64,000 bases of DNA from Rhizobacter sp. SG703. Its GTDB lineage: Bacteria; Pseudomonadota; Gammaproteobacteria; Burkholderiales; Burkholderiaceae_C. A program made the translations under genes and the position numbers. Of the stretch, positions 45,682 through 54,820 are shown in pieces. The stretch covers positions 62,001 through 126,000 of the forward strand of contig NZ_JAAZQK010000007.1 of assembly GCF_012275445.1 (NCBI RefSeq), given 5' to 3'. Every line of letters starts with the position of its first letter. The stretch's first letter is position 1. The notes below the pieces were generated by a model that had not been told where the DNA came from, made no database searches, and was given only the letters and a program-made list of their open reading frames with translations.

Positions 45682-46164
45682 ATGGCTGTAGACATGTTCA
45701 TCAAGATCGGTGACATCAAGGGCGAATCGAAGGATTCGTCGCACAAGGACGAGATCGACGTCCTGGCATGGAACTGGGGCTGCGCGCAGAGCGCCTCGTT
45801 CGGCAACGGCGCCGGCGGCGGTTCGGGCAAGGTCAGCATCCAGGACCTGTCGCTGACCAAGTACGTCGACGCCGCGTCGACCGCGCTGGCGATGGCCAGC
45901 TTCAAGGGCACGCACATCAAGCAGGCCGTGCTGACCGTGCGCAAGGCCGGCGACAAGCCGCTCGAGTACATCAAGATCACGCTCGAGAGCGTCATCGTGT
46001 CGTCGCTGTCGACCGGCGGCAGCGGCGGCGAAGACCGGCTGACGGAAAACATCAGCCTGAACTTCGCGAAGTTCAAGATGGAATACACCACGCAGTCGGA
46101 CACCGGCGGCAAGGGTTCCACCAGCACCGTCGGCATCGACCGCGAGAAGAACGAAGTCAAGTGA
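45682..46164 (+). CDS. hcp: T6SS tube protein Hcp (copy 1)
   Basis: A 160-residue Hcp, whose hexameric rings form the inner tube and carry some effectors. The start MAVDMFIKIGDIKGES, the KDEIDVLAWNWG strand, and the C-terminal SLNFAKFKMEYTTQS are diagnostic. A typical ribosome binding site (AAGGAGAAGC) precedes it. It lies between two strong RNA hairpins, a sign of separate control. It differs from the second Hcp copy in the loop regions (SSLSTGGSGGED) and lacks an effector extension. Confidence 0.95.
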   Translation: MAVDMFIKIGDIKGESKDSSHKDEIDVLAWNWGCAQSASFGNGAGGGSGKVSIQDLSLTKYVDAASTALAMASFKGTHIKQAVLTVRKAGDKPLEYIKITLESVIVSSLSTGGSGGEDRLTENISLNFAKFKMEYTTQSDTGGKGSTSTVGIDREKNEVK

Positions 46165-46185
46165 CCGGTCGCAGGCTTCCTGCGC

Positions 46186-46222
46186 ACGCCACGGATCGGC
46201 CTTCGGGCCGTTTCGTGGCGGT
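46186..46222 (+). promoter_or_regulatory. Hairpin between the two hcp genes
   Basis: ACGCCACG and CGTGGCG(G)T form an outer stem, CGGCC and GGCCG an inner stem on a TTCG tetraloop. The structure is strong and begins 22 bases after the first hcp stop. A TTCATT follows, too weak for a classic terminator. It may attenuate read-through or stabilise hcp mRNA. Confidence 0.5.
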
Positions 46223-46268
46223 GTTCATTGCGTGACCCCGACAACTCAAACGCCACCGAGGAAAGAAC

Positions 46269-46754
46269 ATGGCCAAGGCCGACATGTACCTGAAGGTCGA
46301 GGGCACGGCGCAGGGCCCGATCAAGGGCGAATCGCGCGATGCCAAGCACACCGACGAGATCGAGGTCGTCGGCTGGAGCTGGGGCCTGGACGGCAATGCG
46401 ACCGCCTTCGGCAGCGCGGCCGCCCGCACGACGATGCAGGAACTGGTCGTGCGCAAGCGCGTCGATTCGGCCAGCACCGGGCTGATGTCCGCGCTGCGCA
46501 GCAACGAAATCATCAAGAAGGCGACGCTGTCGGTCCACAAGGCCGGCGGCATGGCGTCGATCCCGTACCTGACGATCACCGTCGAGAAGGCGCGCATCCT
46601 GTCGCATCGGCTGCGCAACGAGACCGACGGCGCGCCGGAGCTGATCGAGGAGATCCGCATCGCCTTCTTCAAGGTGAAGGTCGAGTACCGCGCGCAGGAC
46701 ATGGCGGGCGCCGCCAAGGGCGTGAACACCTTCGAGAACGAAGTGACGGCCTGA
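46269..46754 (+). CDS. hcp2: T6SS tube protein Hcp (copy 2)
   Basis: A 161-residue Hcp-family protein sharing KGES-D--H-DEI-V--W-WG and the C-terminal FFKVKVEYRAQD strand with its neighbour, but otherwise quite divergent, so it is not a recent duplicate. It contains QELVVRKRVDSASTGLMSA and IIKKATLSVHKAGG, as in the Hcp group that is adjacent to tagJ in Burkholderiales. It ends one base before tagJ. It might be a second tube component, or an Hcp specialised for a distinct effector. No C-terminal toxin extension is seen. Confidence 0.9.
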   Translation: MAKADMYLKVEGTAQGPIKGESRDAKHTDEIEVVGWSWGLDGNATAFGSAAARTTMQELVVRKRVDSASTGLMSALRSNEIIKKATLSVHKAGGMASIPYLTITVEKARILSHRLRNETDGAPELIEEIRIAFFKVKVEYRAQDMAGAAKGVNTFENEVTA

Positions 46755-46755
46755 C

Positions 46756-47598
46756 ATGACGCCCGTCCAAGCCGCCGAACAGGCCCTGAAGGAGGGTCGC
46801 ACCGATGCCGCATTGAAGAGCCTGCAGGACGGCGTGCGCGCCAAGCCGGCCGATCCGAAGCTGCGCGTCTTCCTGTTCCAGCTGCTGTGCGTGCTGGGCC
46901 AATGGCCGCGCGCGATGACGCAGCTGGAGGTGTGCGGCGAGCTCGACGCGTCGACGCTGCCGATGGTCAACACCTACCGCGAGGCGCTGAAGTGCGAGAC
47001 GCTGCGCGAATCGGTGTTCGCCGGCAAGACCACGCCGATGGTGTTCGGCCGCCCGCAGGCCTGGGTGGCGTGGCTGGTCGAGGCGCTGATGGCCGATGCG
47101 CGCGGCGATGCGGCCGTCGCCGCGAAGCTGCGCCGCGATGCCTTCGACGCCGCGCCGCCGACGCCCGGCACGCTGAACGGCCAGCCGTTCGACTGGATCG
47201 CCGACGCCGATTCGCGGCTCGGCCCGGTGCTCGAAGCGCTGATCAACGGCCGCTACTGCTGGGTGCCGTTCAGCGCGCTGACGAAGATCACGATCGAGGA
47301 ACCGGCCGACCTGCGCGACATGGTGTGGAGCGCCGCACAGCTCGACTTCACCAACGGCGGCCAGTCGGTCGCGCTGATCCCGACCCGCTACCCCGGCACC
47401 GCGACCGAAGGCGATGCGCTCGCGCAGCTGGCGCGCCGCACCGAATGGCACGCGCTGAACGACGAACACTTCCGCGGCATCGGCCAGCGCGTGCTGGCGC
47501 TGGGCGAGCACGACAGCGACCTGCTGGCGGTGCGCGAGATCACGCTCGAACCGCTGCCGGTGGCCGACGACGAGCCGACGCCGGACGCCGCGGCTTGA
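46756..47598 (+). CDS. tagJ: T6SS accessory protein TagJ (ImpE/SciE)
   Basis: A 280-residue ImpE-family protein. The N-terminal TPR-like repeats (EQALKEGRTDAALKSLQDGV, PADPKLRVFLFQLLCVLGQW) are followed by the C-terminal IMPE domain with FDWIADADSRLGPVLEALI, YCWVPFSALTKITIEEPADL, and LIPTRYPGT. TagJ binds TssB and helps recruit ClpV to the sheath. Its presence places this T6SS near the Pseudomonas HSI-I-like (TagJ-bearing) group. One base after hcp2, nine before tssE. Confidence 0.93.
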   Translation: MTPVQAAEQALKEGRTDAALKSLQDGVRAKPADPKLRVFLFQLLCVLGQWPRAMTQLEVCGELDASTLPMVNTYREALKCETLRESVFAGKTTPMVFGRPQAWVAWLVEALMADARGDAAVAAKLRRDAFDAAPPTPGTLNGQPFDWIADADSRLGPVLEALINGRYCWVPFSALTKITIEEPADLRDMVWSAAQLDFTNGGQSVALIPTRYPGTATEGDALAQLARRTEWHALNDEHFRGIGQRVLALGEHDSDLLAVREITLEPLPVADDEPTPDAAA

Positions 47599-47607
47599 CC
47601 GAAGACC

Positions 47608-48132
47608 ATGGCCAACCATGAGGTACGCGATCGGCTGCAGCCGGTCCTGCTCGACCGCCTGACCGACCTCGACCCGCAGTCGCGCGTCGAGTCCGACGAC
47701 AGCCGCGTGATGAACAAGGCGCAGATCCGCGAGGCGGTGCTGCGCGACCTGTCGTGGCTGCTGAACGCCGTCAAGCCGATGCCGCTGCTGTCGCAAACCT
47801 ACCCGCTGGCCGGCGAGTCGGTCATCAACTACGGGTTGCCGCCGATGTCGGGACAGCTCGCGTCGCGCATCGACGTGCCGCTGCTCGAGCGCACGATCAA
47901 GCAGGCCATCCTGCGCTTCGAGCCGCGCGTGATGGAAGACTCGCTCGACGTCAAAGCGCTCGAACCGTCCAGCGTGCTCGACACCCACAACGTCATCGAG
48001 TTCGAGATCCGCGGCTTCATGTGGGCCCAGCCGGTGCCGCTGGAGCTGCTGCTGCGCACCCAGGTCGACCTGGAGGCCGGGCAGATCGAGGTGCGCGACG
48101 CCGCGGGCGGCTCCCTGAAACGAAAAACGTAA
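47608..48132 (+). CDS. tssE: T6SS baseplate protein TssE (gp25-like)
   Basis: A 174-residue TssE of the T4 gp25 lysozyme-like family. The core features are the N-terminal LLDRLTDLDPQ, VLRDLSWLLNA, VINYGLPPMSG, and the ERTIKQAILRFEPRVM helix typical of the gp25 fold. Sheath assembly begins from this protein with TssF and TssG as partners. Twelve bases separate it from tssF. Confidence 0.93.
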   Translation: MANHEVRDRLQPVLLDRLTDLDPQSRVESDDSRVMNKAQIREAVLRDLSWLLNAVKPMPLLSQTYPLAGESVINYGLPPMSGQLASRIDVPLLERTIKQAILRFEPRVMEDSLDVKALEPSSVLDTHNVIEFEIRGFMWAQPVPLELLLRTQVDLEAGQIEVRDAAGGSLKRKT

Positions 48133-48144
48133 GCGGCCACGAGC

Positions 48145-50013
48145 ATGGATCCGAACCTGCTGCGCCTGTACAACGACGAACTCGGGCACCTGAAAGAGGT
48201 CGGCGCCGAGTTCGCGAAAGAGTTTCCGAAGATCGCGGCGCGCCTGTCGATGGACGGCGTCGAGGTCACCGATCCGTACGTCGAACGGCTGCTGGAGGGC
48301 TTTGCCTTCATGGCCGCGCGGGTGCAGCTGAAGATCGACGCCGAGCACCCGCGGCTGATCCAGCACCTGCTGGAGACCGTCTACCCCGGCTTCCTGTCGC
48401 CGATGCCGTCGACGATGATCGCGCGCATGCGGCCCGACCCGCTCGATCCGAACCTGGCGCGCGGCTTCGGCGTCAAGCGCGGCAGCGCGCTGCACAGCGA
48501 GCTGGTGCGCGGCCAGAACACCCGCTGCGAATTCCGCACCGCGCACGACGTGACGCTGTGGCCGGTCGAGATCGACGCGGTGCAGTACTTCACGCACGCA
48601 CCCGACCTGCCGCTGGCCCACCTGCCGCCGGCCCGCCAGGTGCGCGGCGGCCTGCGCATCCGGCTGAAGGCGAGCGCCGGCCTCAAGTTCAGCCAGCTGC
48701 CGATGGAGCAGCTGAGCTTCTACATCAGCGCCGGCGACGACGTCGCGTTCCGCCTGCACGAGCTGGTGCTGGGCGCGAGCCTCGCGACCTGGGTGCACGG
48801 TGGTGCCGCGCGCTCGCCGAACCAGGGCTATGCCGACGGTGCGTCGGTCGAGGCGGTCGGCTACGACGACGAGCGGGCGCTGCTGCCCGACACGCTGCGC
48901 GGCTTCAGCGGCCACCGGCTGCTGCAGGAGTACGCGGCGCTGCCGCAGCGCTTCCTGTTCTTCTCGGTCACCGACCTGGCGCGGCGGCTGGCGCGCATCG
49001 ACAGCAGCGAATGCGAGATCGTGCTGCTGTTCGGCCGCGGCGAGCCGGCGCTCGAATCGCTGGTCGATGCGAACAGCCTCGCGCTGTACTGCACACCGGC
49101 GATCAACCTGTTCCCGAAGCGGCTCGACCGCATCCAGCTCGGCCCGGGCAGCTTCGAGCACCATGCGGTGCCCGACCGCACGCGGCCGATGGACTACGAG
49201 GTCCACACGATCGAGAGCGTCACCGGCTTCGGCACCGGCCAGGTCGCCGAGCAGCGCTTCCTGCCGCTGTACGCCACCTTCCACGAAGAGTCGCGCAACC
49301 ACGGCGCGTTCTACACGCTGCGCCGCGAGCCGCGGCTGCTGTCGAGCCGGCAGCGCCTCGAGGGGCCGCGCTCGGCCTACGTCGGCCAGGAGGTGTTCCT
49401 GTCGCTGGTCGACCCGCGCAACGCGCCGTACCGCGAAGACATCCGCCAGGTCTCGCTGACCGCGCTGGTCACCAACCGCGACCTGCCGACGCTGCTGCCC
49501 GGCTCGGCCAGCACCTGGGCGCTCGACGTCGCCGGCCCGGCCGGCCGCATCGAGACGATGCGCGGCCCGTCGCGGCCGGTGCAGCGCATCGCGCGCGGCG
49601 ACGTCGGCTGGTCGCTGGTCAGCCTGCTGACGCTGAACTACCTGAGCATCGCCGGCGAAGACCCGCGCCGTGCCGCGTCGGCGCTGCGCAGCCTGATGGC
49701 GCTGCACGGGCCGGAACAGGACGTCAGCTGGGCCAAGCAGGTCGAGGGCATCCAGGCGGTGGACGCGCGCGCGGTGGTGCGAAGGCTGCCCTTCCCCGGG
49801 CCGCTGACCTTCGGCTGTGGCGTCGAGGTGACCACCACCGTCGACGAGCTCGGCTTCCAGGGTTCGAGCGCCTTCCTGCTCGGCTGCGTGCTGGAGCATT
49901 TCTATGCCCGGCATGCGTCGGCCAACAGTTTTTCCGAAACCATCGTCCGCTCGGCGACGCGCGGCGAGATCCTGCGATCGCAGCCGCGCGTCGGCTCGAA
50001 GGCGATGCTGTGA
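48145..50013 (+). CDS. tssF: T6SS baseplate protein TssF
   Basis: A 622-residue TssF/VasA. N-terminal LLRLYNDELGHLKEVGAEFAK (in part), FPKIAARLSMDGVEVTDPYV, and LLEGFAFMAARVQLKID are family hallmarks. So are GLRIRLKASAGLKFSQL and the C-terminal FPGPLTFGCGVEVTTTVDE. It forms a TssE-TssF2-TssG wedge of the baseplate. The stop overlaps tssG at GTGA, so both are made in step. Confidence 0.96.
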   Translation: MDPNLLRLYNDELGHLKEVGAEFAKEFPKIAARLSMDGVEVTDPYVERLLEGFAFMAARVQLKIDAEHPRLIQHLLETVYPGFLSPMPSTMIARMRPDPLDPNLARGFGVKRGSALHSELVRGQNTRCEFRTAHDVTLWPVEIDAVQYFTHAPDLPLAHLPPARQVRGGLRIRLKASAGLKFSQLPMEQLSFYISAGDDVAFRLHELVLGASLATWVHGGAARSPNQGYADGASVEAVGYDDERALLPDTLRGFSGHRLLQEYAALPQRFLFFSVTDLARRLARIDSSECEIVLLFGRGEPALESLVDANSLALYCTPAINLFPKRLDRIQLGPGSFEHHAVPDRTRPMDYEVHTIESVTGFGTGQVAEQRFLPLYATFHEESRNHGAFYTLRREPRLLSSRQRLEGPRSAYVGQEVFLSLVDPRNAPYREDIRQVSLTALVTNRDLPTLLPGSASTWALDVAGPAGRIETMRGPSRPVQRIARGDVGWSLVSLLTLNYLSIAGEDPRRAASALRSLMALHGPEQDVSWAKQVEGIQAVDARAVVRRLPFPGPLTFGCGVEVTTTVDELGFQGSSAFLLGCVLEHFYARHASANSFSETIVRSATRGEILRSQPRVGSKAML

Positions 50014-51098
50014 GCGCCACGCCGCCGGACCCGCAGGCCCTGCACGAACGCCGCACGCGGCTGTTCGACGAGCTCGCGAAGCAGCCGTGGGCGCACGACT
50101 TCTTCGCGGTGCTGCGCCAGATCGATGCGCTTTGGCCGCAATCGCCGCGGCTCGGCTCGGCGCTGCGGCCCGGGGCCGAGCCGGTGCGGCTGGGCCAGGA
50201 CCCGGAGCTCGATTTCGCGCCGGCCGGCGTGATGTCGTTCGACGCCAGCGAGCGCAACGTGCCGCGGCTCGGCGTGCGCTTCTTCGGGCTGTTCGGCCCG
50301 ATGGGGCCGCTGCCGCTGCACTACACCGAACACGCGCGCGACCGGCTGCGCAACCACGGCGATGCCACCTTCGCGCGCTTCGCCGACCTGTTCCACCACC
50401 GCATGCTGCTGCTGTTCTACCGCGCGTGGGCGCAGTCGCAGCCGGCCGTGCAGGCCGACCGCGCGAGCGACGACCAGTTCGCCAAATGGGTCGGCGCGCT
50501 GTTCGGCCAGGCGCCTGCCGCGCTGCACCGCGCCGACCAGGTGCCCGATGCGGCCAAGCGCTTCATGAGCGGCCACCTGGCGAGCGCGACGCGCCGGCCC
50601 GAGTCGATCGTCAAGGTGCTGCGCCAGTACTTCGCGGTGCCGATCCGCGTCGAGTCGCACGTCGGCCACTGGCTGCCGCTGCGGCCTGAGGACCGCACCC
50701 GCCTCGGCGGCCGCGGCGGCATGGGCGCGACGCTCGGCGTCTCGGCGGTGGCCGGCAGCAAGGTGTGGGACCGCCAGTACAAGCTGCGGCTGCACATCGG
50801 GCCGCTGACGCTCGCGCAGTACCGACAGTTCCTGCCCGGCCAGCGCTCGCTGGTCGAGCTGCGCGACTGGATGCGCCAGCTGCTCGGCTTCGAGATGCTG
50901 TGGGACCTGCGGCTGATCCTGCAGGGCAGCGCGGTGCCGGCGCTCGGCCTGTCGGGCGCGACACCGGCGGCACTCGGCCTGACCAGCTGGCTCGGCCGCA
51001 AGACGCCGCACCCCGACCGCGGCGAACTCCTGTTGAACCCGGCGCAGATGACGGCCGTCACCGCGCACCCTTCCACCCCAAGGAACGACCATGGCTGA
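50010..51098 (+). CDS. tssG: T6SS baseplate protein TssG
   Basis: A 362-residue TssG/VasB starting at GTG 50010 inside the end of tssF. Hallmarks are QPWAHDFFAVLRQIDALWP near 25-45, GVMSFDASERNVPRLGVRFF, LFGPMGPLPLHYTEHAR, and FFHHRM-like FHHRMLLLFYRAWAQSQ. The C-terminal domain (WLPLRPEDRTRLGG and beyond) is conserved among TssG. It ends inside the tssH start (8-base overlap), showing tight coupling. Confidence 0.94.
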   Translation: MSATPPDPQALHERRTRLFDELAKQPWAHDFFAVLRQIDALWPQSPRLGSALRPGAEPVRLGQDPELDFAPAGVMSFDASERNVPRLGVRFFGLFGPMGPLPLHYTEHARDRLRNHGDATFARFADLFHHRMLLLFYRAWAQSQPAVQADRASDDQFAKWVGALFGQAPAALHRADQVPDAAKRFMSGHLASATRRPESIVKVLRQYFAVPIRVESHVGHWLPLRPEDRTRLGGRGGMGATLGVSAVAGSKVWDRQYKLRLHIGPLTLAQYRQFLPGQRSLVELRDWMRQLLGFEMLWDLRLILQGSAVPALGLSGATPAALGLTSWLGRKTPHPDRGELLLNPAQMTAVTAHPSTPRNDHG

Positions 51099-53808
51099 AA
51101 TCAGTCGCACCGCCCTCTTCGGCAAGCTCAACCCGATCGCCTACAAGGCCATCGAAGGCGCCACGGTGTTCTGCAAGCTGCGCGGCAACCCTTATGTCGA
51201 GCTGCAGCACTGGATCTACCAGATCCTGAACGGCAACGACAGCGACCTGCACCGCATCGTCAAGCACTACGAGCTCGACGGCGCGCAGCTGGTGGCTGAC
51301 CTGACGCAGTCGCTCGACCGGCTGCCGCGCGGCGCCACGTCGGTGACCGACCTGTCGAGCATCGTCGAGAACGCGGTCGAACGCGGCTGGGTCTACGGCT
51401 CGCTGATGTTCGGCGACCGCCAGGTGCGCACCGGCTACCTGCTGGTCGGCGCGCTGAAGACGCCGTCGCTGCGCAATGCGCTTCTGGCGATCAGCAAGCA
51501 GTTCGAACGCATCAAGCTCGACGACCTGATCGACCGCTTCGCGTCGCTGCTGGCGGCATCGCCCGAGCATGCGCAGGCCGCCAGCGACGGCGGCGCGCCG
51601 GGCGAGGCCAGCGAAGCGATCGCACCGGCCGCGATGGGCAAGCAGGAGGCGCTGAAGCGCTTCACGACCGACCTGACCGAGCAGGCCCGCGGCGGCAAGA
51701 TGGACCCGATCGTCGGCCGCGACGACGAGATCCGCCAGGTGGTCGACATCCTGATGCGGCGCCGCCAGAACAACCCGATCCTGGTCGGCGAGGCCGGCGT
51801 CGGCAAGACCGCGGTGGTCGAAGGCTTCGCGCAACGCATCGCGCGCGGCGACGTGCCGCCGGCGCTGAAGGACGTGACGCTGCGCACGCTCGACGTCGGC
51901 CTGCTGCAGGCCGGCGCCAGCATGAAGGGCGAGTTCGAGCAGCGGCTGCGTTCGGTGATCGACGAGGTGCAGGCGAGCGAGAAGCCGATCATCCTGTTCA
52001 TCGACGAGACCCACACGCTGGTCGGCGCCGGCGGCGCGGCCGGCACCGGCGACGCCGCCAACCTGCTGAAGCCGGCGCTCGCGCGCGGCCAGCTGCGCAC
52101 CATCGGCGCGACCACCTTCGCCGAGTACAAGAAGTACATCGAGAAAGACCCGGCGCTGACGCGGCGCTTCCAGAGCGTGCAGGTCGACGAGCCGGACGAG
52201 CCGAAGGCGATCCTGATGATGCGCGGCGTGGCCTCCACGATGGAGAAGCACCACAAGGTGCAGATCCTCGACGAGGCGCTCGAAGCGGCGGTGAAGCTGA
52301 GCCACCGCTACATCCCGGCGCGCCAGCTGCCCGACAAATCGGTCAGCCTGCTCGACACCGCGTGCGCCCGCGTGGCCGTCAGCCTGCATGCGACGCCGGC
52401 CGAGGTGGACGACTGCAGCAAGCGCATCGAGGCGCTGGAGACCGAGCAGGGCATCATCGGCCGCGAGTCGGCGATCGGCATCGACACCCGCGAGCGCAGC
52501 GCGATCGTCACCGAGCAGCTCGGCATCGAGCGCCAGCGGCTCGATGAATTGAAGACGCGCTGGACGGCCGAGAAGGTCCTGGTCGACCAGCTGCTCGCGC
52601 TGCGCTCGAAGCTGCGCGGCGTGGCCGGCGCGGTCGAGGGCACCGGCAGCGCGCTGGAGAAGAGCGTGGAGAAGACTGCGGAGGTGGTCGCCGCCGACGT
52701 GCCGAAGCTGTCCGACGAAGACCGCGCCGCGACGCTCGCCGAGCTGAAGCGGGTGCAGGCCGAACTGGCCGCGCTGCAGGGCGAACACCCGCTGATCCTG
52801 CCGACGGTCGACTACCAGTCGGTCGCCGGCGTGGTCGGCGACTGGACCGGCATCCCGGTCGGCCGCATGGCGCGCAACGAGATGGAAACCATCCTGAAGG
52901 TGGCGTCGCTGCTGAGCCAGCGCGTGATCGGCCAGGACCATGCGATGGAGATGATCGCCAAGCGCATCCAGACCTCGCGGGCCGGGCTCGACAACCCGAG
53001 CAAACCGATCGGCGTGTTCATGCTGGCCGGCACCTCGGGCGTCGGCAAGACCGAGACGGCGCTGGCGCTGGCCGAGGCCTTGTACGGCGGCGAGCAGAAC
53101 CTGATCACGATCAACATGAGCGAGTTCCAGGAGGCCCACACCGTCTCGACGCTGAAGGGCGCGCCGCCCGGCTACGTCGGCTACGGCGAAGGCGGCGTGC
53201 TGACCGAAGCGGTGCGGCGCAAGCCCTATTCGGTGGTGCTGCTCGACGAGGTGGAGAAGGCCCACCCGGACGTGCACGAGATGTTCTTCCAGGTGTTCGA
53301 CAAGGGCTTCATGGAAGACGGCGAAGGCCGCTTCATCGACTTCAAGAACACGCTGATCCTGCTGACGACGAACGCCGGCACCGAGCTGATCGCCAACATG
53401 TGCAAGGACCCGGAGCTGATGCCCGAGGCCGAGGGGCTGGCGAAGGCGCTGCGCGAGCCGCTGCTGAAGATCTTCCCGCCGGCGCTGCTGGGCCGGCTGG
53501 TGACGATCCCGTACTACCCGCTGTCGGACGAGATGCTCGGGCAGATCGTCAAGCTGCAGCTCGGGCGCATCAAGAAGCGCGTCGAGGCGCGCTACAAGAT
53601 CCCGTTCGAGGTCGGCGACGACGTGGTGAAGCTGGTCGTGAGCCGCTGCACCGAGAGCGAATCGGGCGGCCGGATGATCGACGCGATCCTGACCAACACG
53701 ATGCTGCCGGACATCTCGAAGGAGTTCCTGACCCGCATGATGGACGGCGCGCCGATCGAGCGGGTGACGGTCAGCGTCGTCGACAACAACTTCCATTACG
53801 CGTTCTGA
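51091..53808 (+). CDS. tssH: T6SS sheath-recycling AAA+ unfoldase TssH (ClpV)
   Basis: A 905-residue ClpV. The N-terminal domain that binds the TssC helix covers about 1-160. The first AAA+ module has Walker A GEAGVGKT (233-240) and Walker B LFIDETH (302-308). A coiled-coil middle domain follows (about 420-560), then the second module with Walker A GTSGVGKTETALALAEALY (starting near 647) and VLLDEVEKAHPDVHE. ClpV pulls contracted sheath apart for reuse. A short conserved C-terminal segment (NFHYAF) fits ClpV rather than ClpB. Ten bases to the next gene. Confidence 0.96.
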   Translation: MAEISRTALFGKLNPIAYKAIEGATVFCKLRGNPYVELQHWIYQILNGNDSDLHRIVKHYELDGAQLVADLTQSLDRLPRGATSVTDLSSIVENAVERGWVYGSLMFGDRQVRTGYLLVGALKTPSLRNALLAISKQFERIKLDDLIDRFASLLAASPEHAQAASDGGAPGEASEAIAPAAMGKQEALKRFTTDLTEQARGGKMDPIVGRDDEIRQVVDILMRRRQNNPILVGEAGVGKTAVVEGFAQRIARGDVPPALKDVTLRTLDVGLLQAGASMKGEFEQRLRSVIDEVQASEKPIILFIDETHTLVGAGGAAGTGDAANLLKPALARGQLRTIGATTFAEYKKYIEKDPALTRRFQSVQVDEPDEPKAILMMRGVASTMEKHHKVQILDEALEAAVKLSHRYIPARQLPDKSVSLLDTACARVAVSLHATPAEVDDCSKRIEALETEQGIIGRESAIGIDTRERSAIVTEQLGIERQRLDELKTRWTAEKVLVDQLLALRSKLRGVAGAVEGTGSALEKSVEKTAEVVAADVPKLSDEDRAATLAELKRVQAELAALQGEHPLILPTVDYQSVAGVVGDWTGIPVGRMARNEMETILKVASLLSQRVIGQDHAMEMIAKRIQTSRAGLDNPSKPIGVFMLAGTSGVGKTETALALAEALYGGEQNLITINMSEFQEAHTVSTLKGAPPGYVGYGEGGVLTEAVRRKPYSVVLLDEVEKAHPDVHEMFFQVFDKGFMEDGEGRFIDFKNTLILLTTNAGTELIANMCKDPELMPEAEGLAKALREPLLKIFPPALLGRLVTIPYYPLSDEMLGQIVKLQLGRIKKRVEARYKIPFEVGDDVVKLVVSRCTESESGGRMIDAILTNTMLPDISKEFLTRMMDGAPIERVTVSVVDNNFHYAF

Positions 53809-53818
53809 GGAGCGACCC

Positions 53819-54781
53819 ATGGCCCTGTTCGACACCAAGCCCAAGGTCGCCCCGTACGTCGCGCCGACCGGTGCGATCACGATGGACCGGACGCAGTTCA
53901 TCACCACGATGCGGCCGCGGCCGATCTTCCGGCGGTACAGCCAGGCGGTGGGCCTGCTGCCGGCCGGCACCGCGTTCGACAACGCCTTCACCGAAGCGCT
54001 GCGCGCGATGGGAGCCGACGGCTTCTGGCACTACGGCACCAACGCCAATGTCGGCAACCCGGCGGCGCTGCGCTTTGCCGACAACGCCGGCCTGACCTTC
54101 TTCATGACTGCGGTCGAAGGCCTGTTCGAGATGGACCTGACGCTGATCGAGCGGCGCGCGGCCTACGTGAACGGCTTGAAAGGCAAGGCCGGCTCCAACC
54201 TGCTGCTGCCGCAACTGCGCGCCGAGACGCAGCCCGAGGCCAGCTACTACCAGGCGCCGGCGCCGGTGGCGCAGAAGCCCGGCGTGCCGGCGGTGCCGCC
54301 GCGCTCGGAGCGCTCGCTCGACCAGGCCCGAGGGCTGGCCTGGCTCACGAGCGGCGTGCAGGGCGATGCGTCGGCCTACTCGCAGGTGCTGCTCGGGTTG
54401 GTCAAGCGCGACGGCAGCTTCCCCCTTGGCGGCACGCTCGCCCCGCTGCAGGCGGCCTGGCAGCGGATGGTGCCGCTGGCCCCGGCCTACCGCGGCTGGA
54501 ACAACGCGGCCGGCATGCAGAAGTACCCGTCGAACGTCGGCGGCGCCAAGGTGCTGGGCGACGTGCTGTCCGACCTGAGCACCTCGCCGATGCCGGCGCA
54601 GGGCAGCGACGCTTGGTACGAGCGGGCGCTGTACCTGTACGGTGCGATCATCACCACGCAGGCCTTCACCGACGGCAACAAGCGCGCCGCACGCCTCGCC
54701 TACGTGCTGATGTTGCTGAGCGGCGGCGTGCCGATGGTCGTGCCGAACAACCGGCTCGGCGCGACGCTGGGCGACATGTGA
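53819..54781 (+). CDS. Fic/Doc-like protein with Gln in place of the motif His
   Basis: A 320-residue protein following tssH with an AGGAG ribosome binding site. Its C-terminal helix pair has TQAFTDGNKRAARLAYV. This aligns with the Fic/Doc core HPFxDGNKR, with Q281 where the catalytic His should be, while F283, D285, G286, N287, K288 and R289 are retained. The N-terminal 150 residues contain FWHYGTNANVGNPAALRFADN and have no family I know. Fic enzymes transfer AMP or phosphate to hydroxyl residues; with Gln the usual activity would be lost, so a regulatory, binding or altered-chemistry role is likely. Being inside the core T6SS operon, it may be a T6SS component or an effector. Confidence 0.6.
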   Translation: MALFDTKPKVAPYVAPTGAITMDRTQFITTMRPRPIFRRYSQAVGLLPAGTAFDNAFTEALRAMGADGFWHYGTNANVGNPAALRFADNAGLTFFMTAVEGLFEMDLTLIERRAAYVNGLKGKAGSNLLLPQLRAETQPEASYYQAPAPVAQKPGVPAVPPRSERSLDQARGLAWLTSGVQGDASAYSQVLLGLVKRDGSFPLGGTLAPLQAAWQRMVPLAPAYRGWNNAAGMQKYPSNVGGAKVLGDVLSDLSTSPMPAQGSDAWYERALYLYGAIITTQAFTDGNKRAARLAYVLMLLSGGVPMVVPNNRLGATLGDM

Positions 54782-54820
54782 AGCGCAATCCCTGTTTGAT
54801 CCACTGACCGAGGTACCGCC

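Noticed and set aside
46669..49914. Minus-strand open frame of 1081 codons across hcp2-tssF
   Set aside because: It is opposite four recognisable T6SS genes, with low-complexity composition and no start signal. Similar long antisense frames at 51058-53991 and 53771-56254 were rejected for the same reason.
53819..54781. Active Fic AMP-transferase annotation
   Set aside because: The catalytic His is Gln281 in this sequence, so standard AMPylation should not be claimed.
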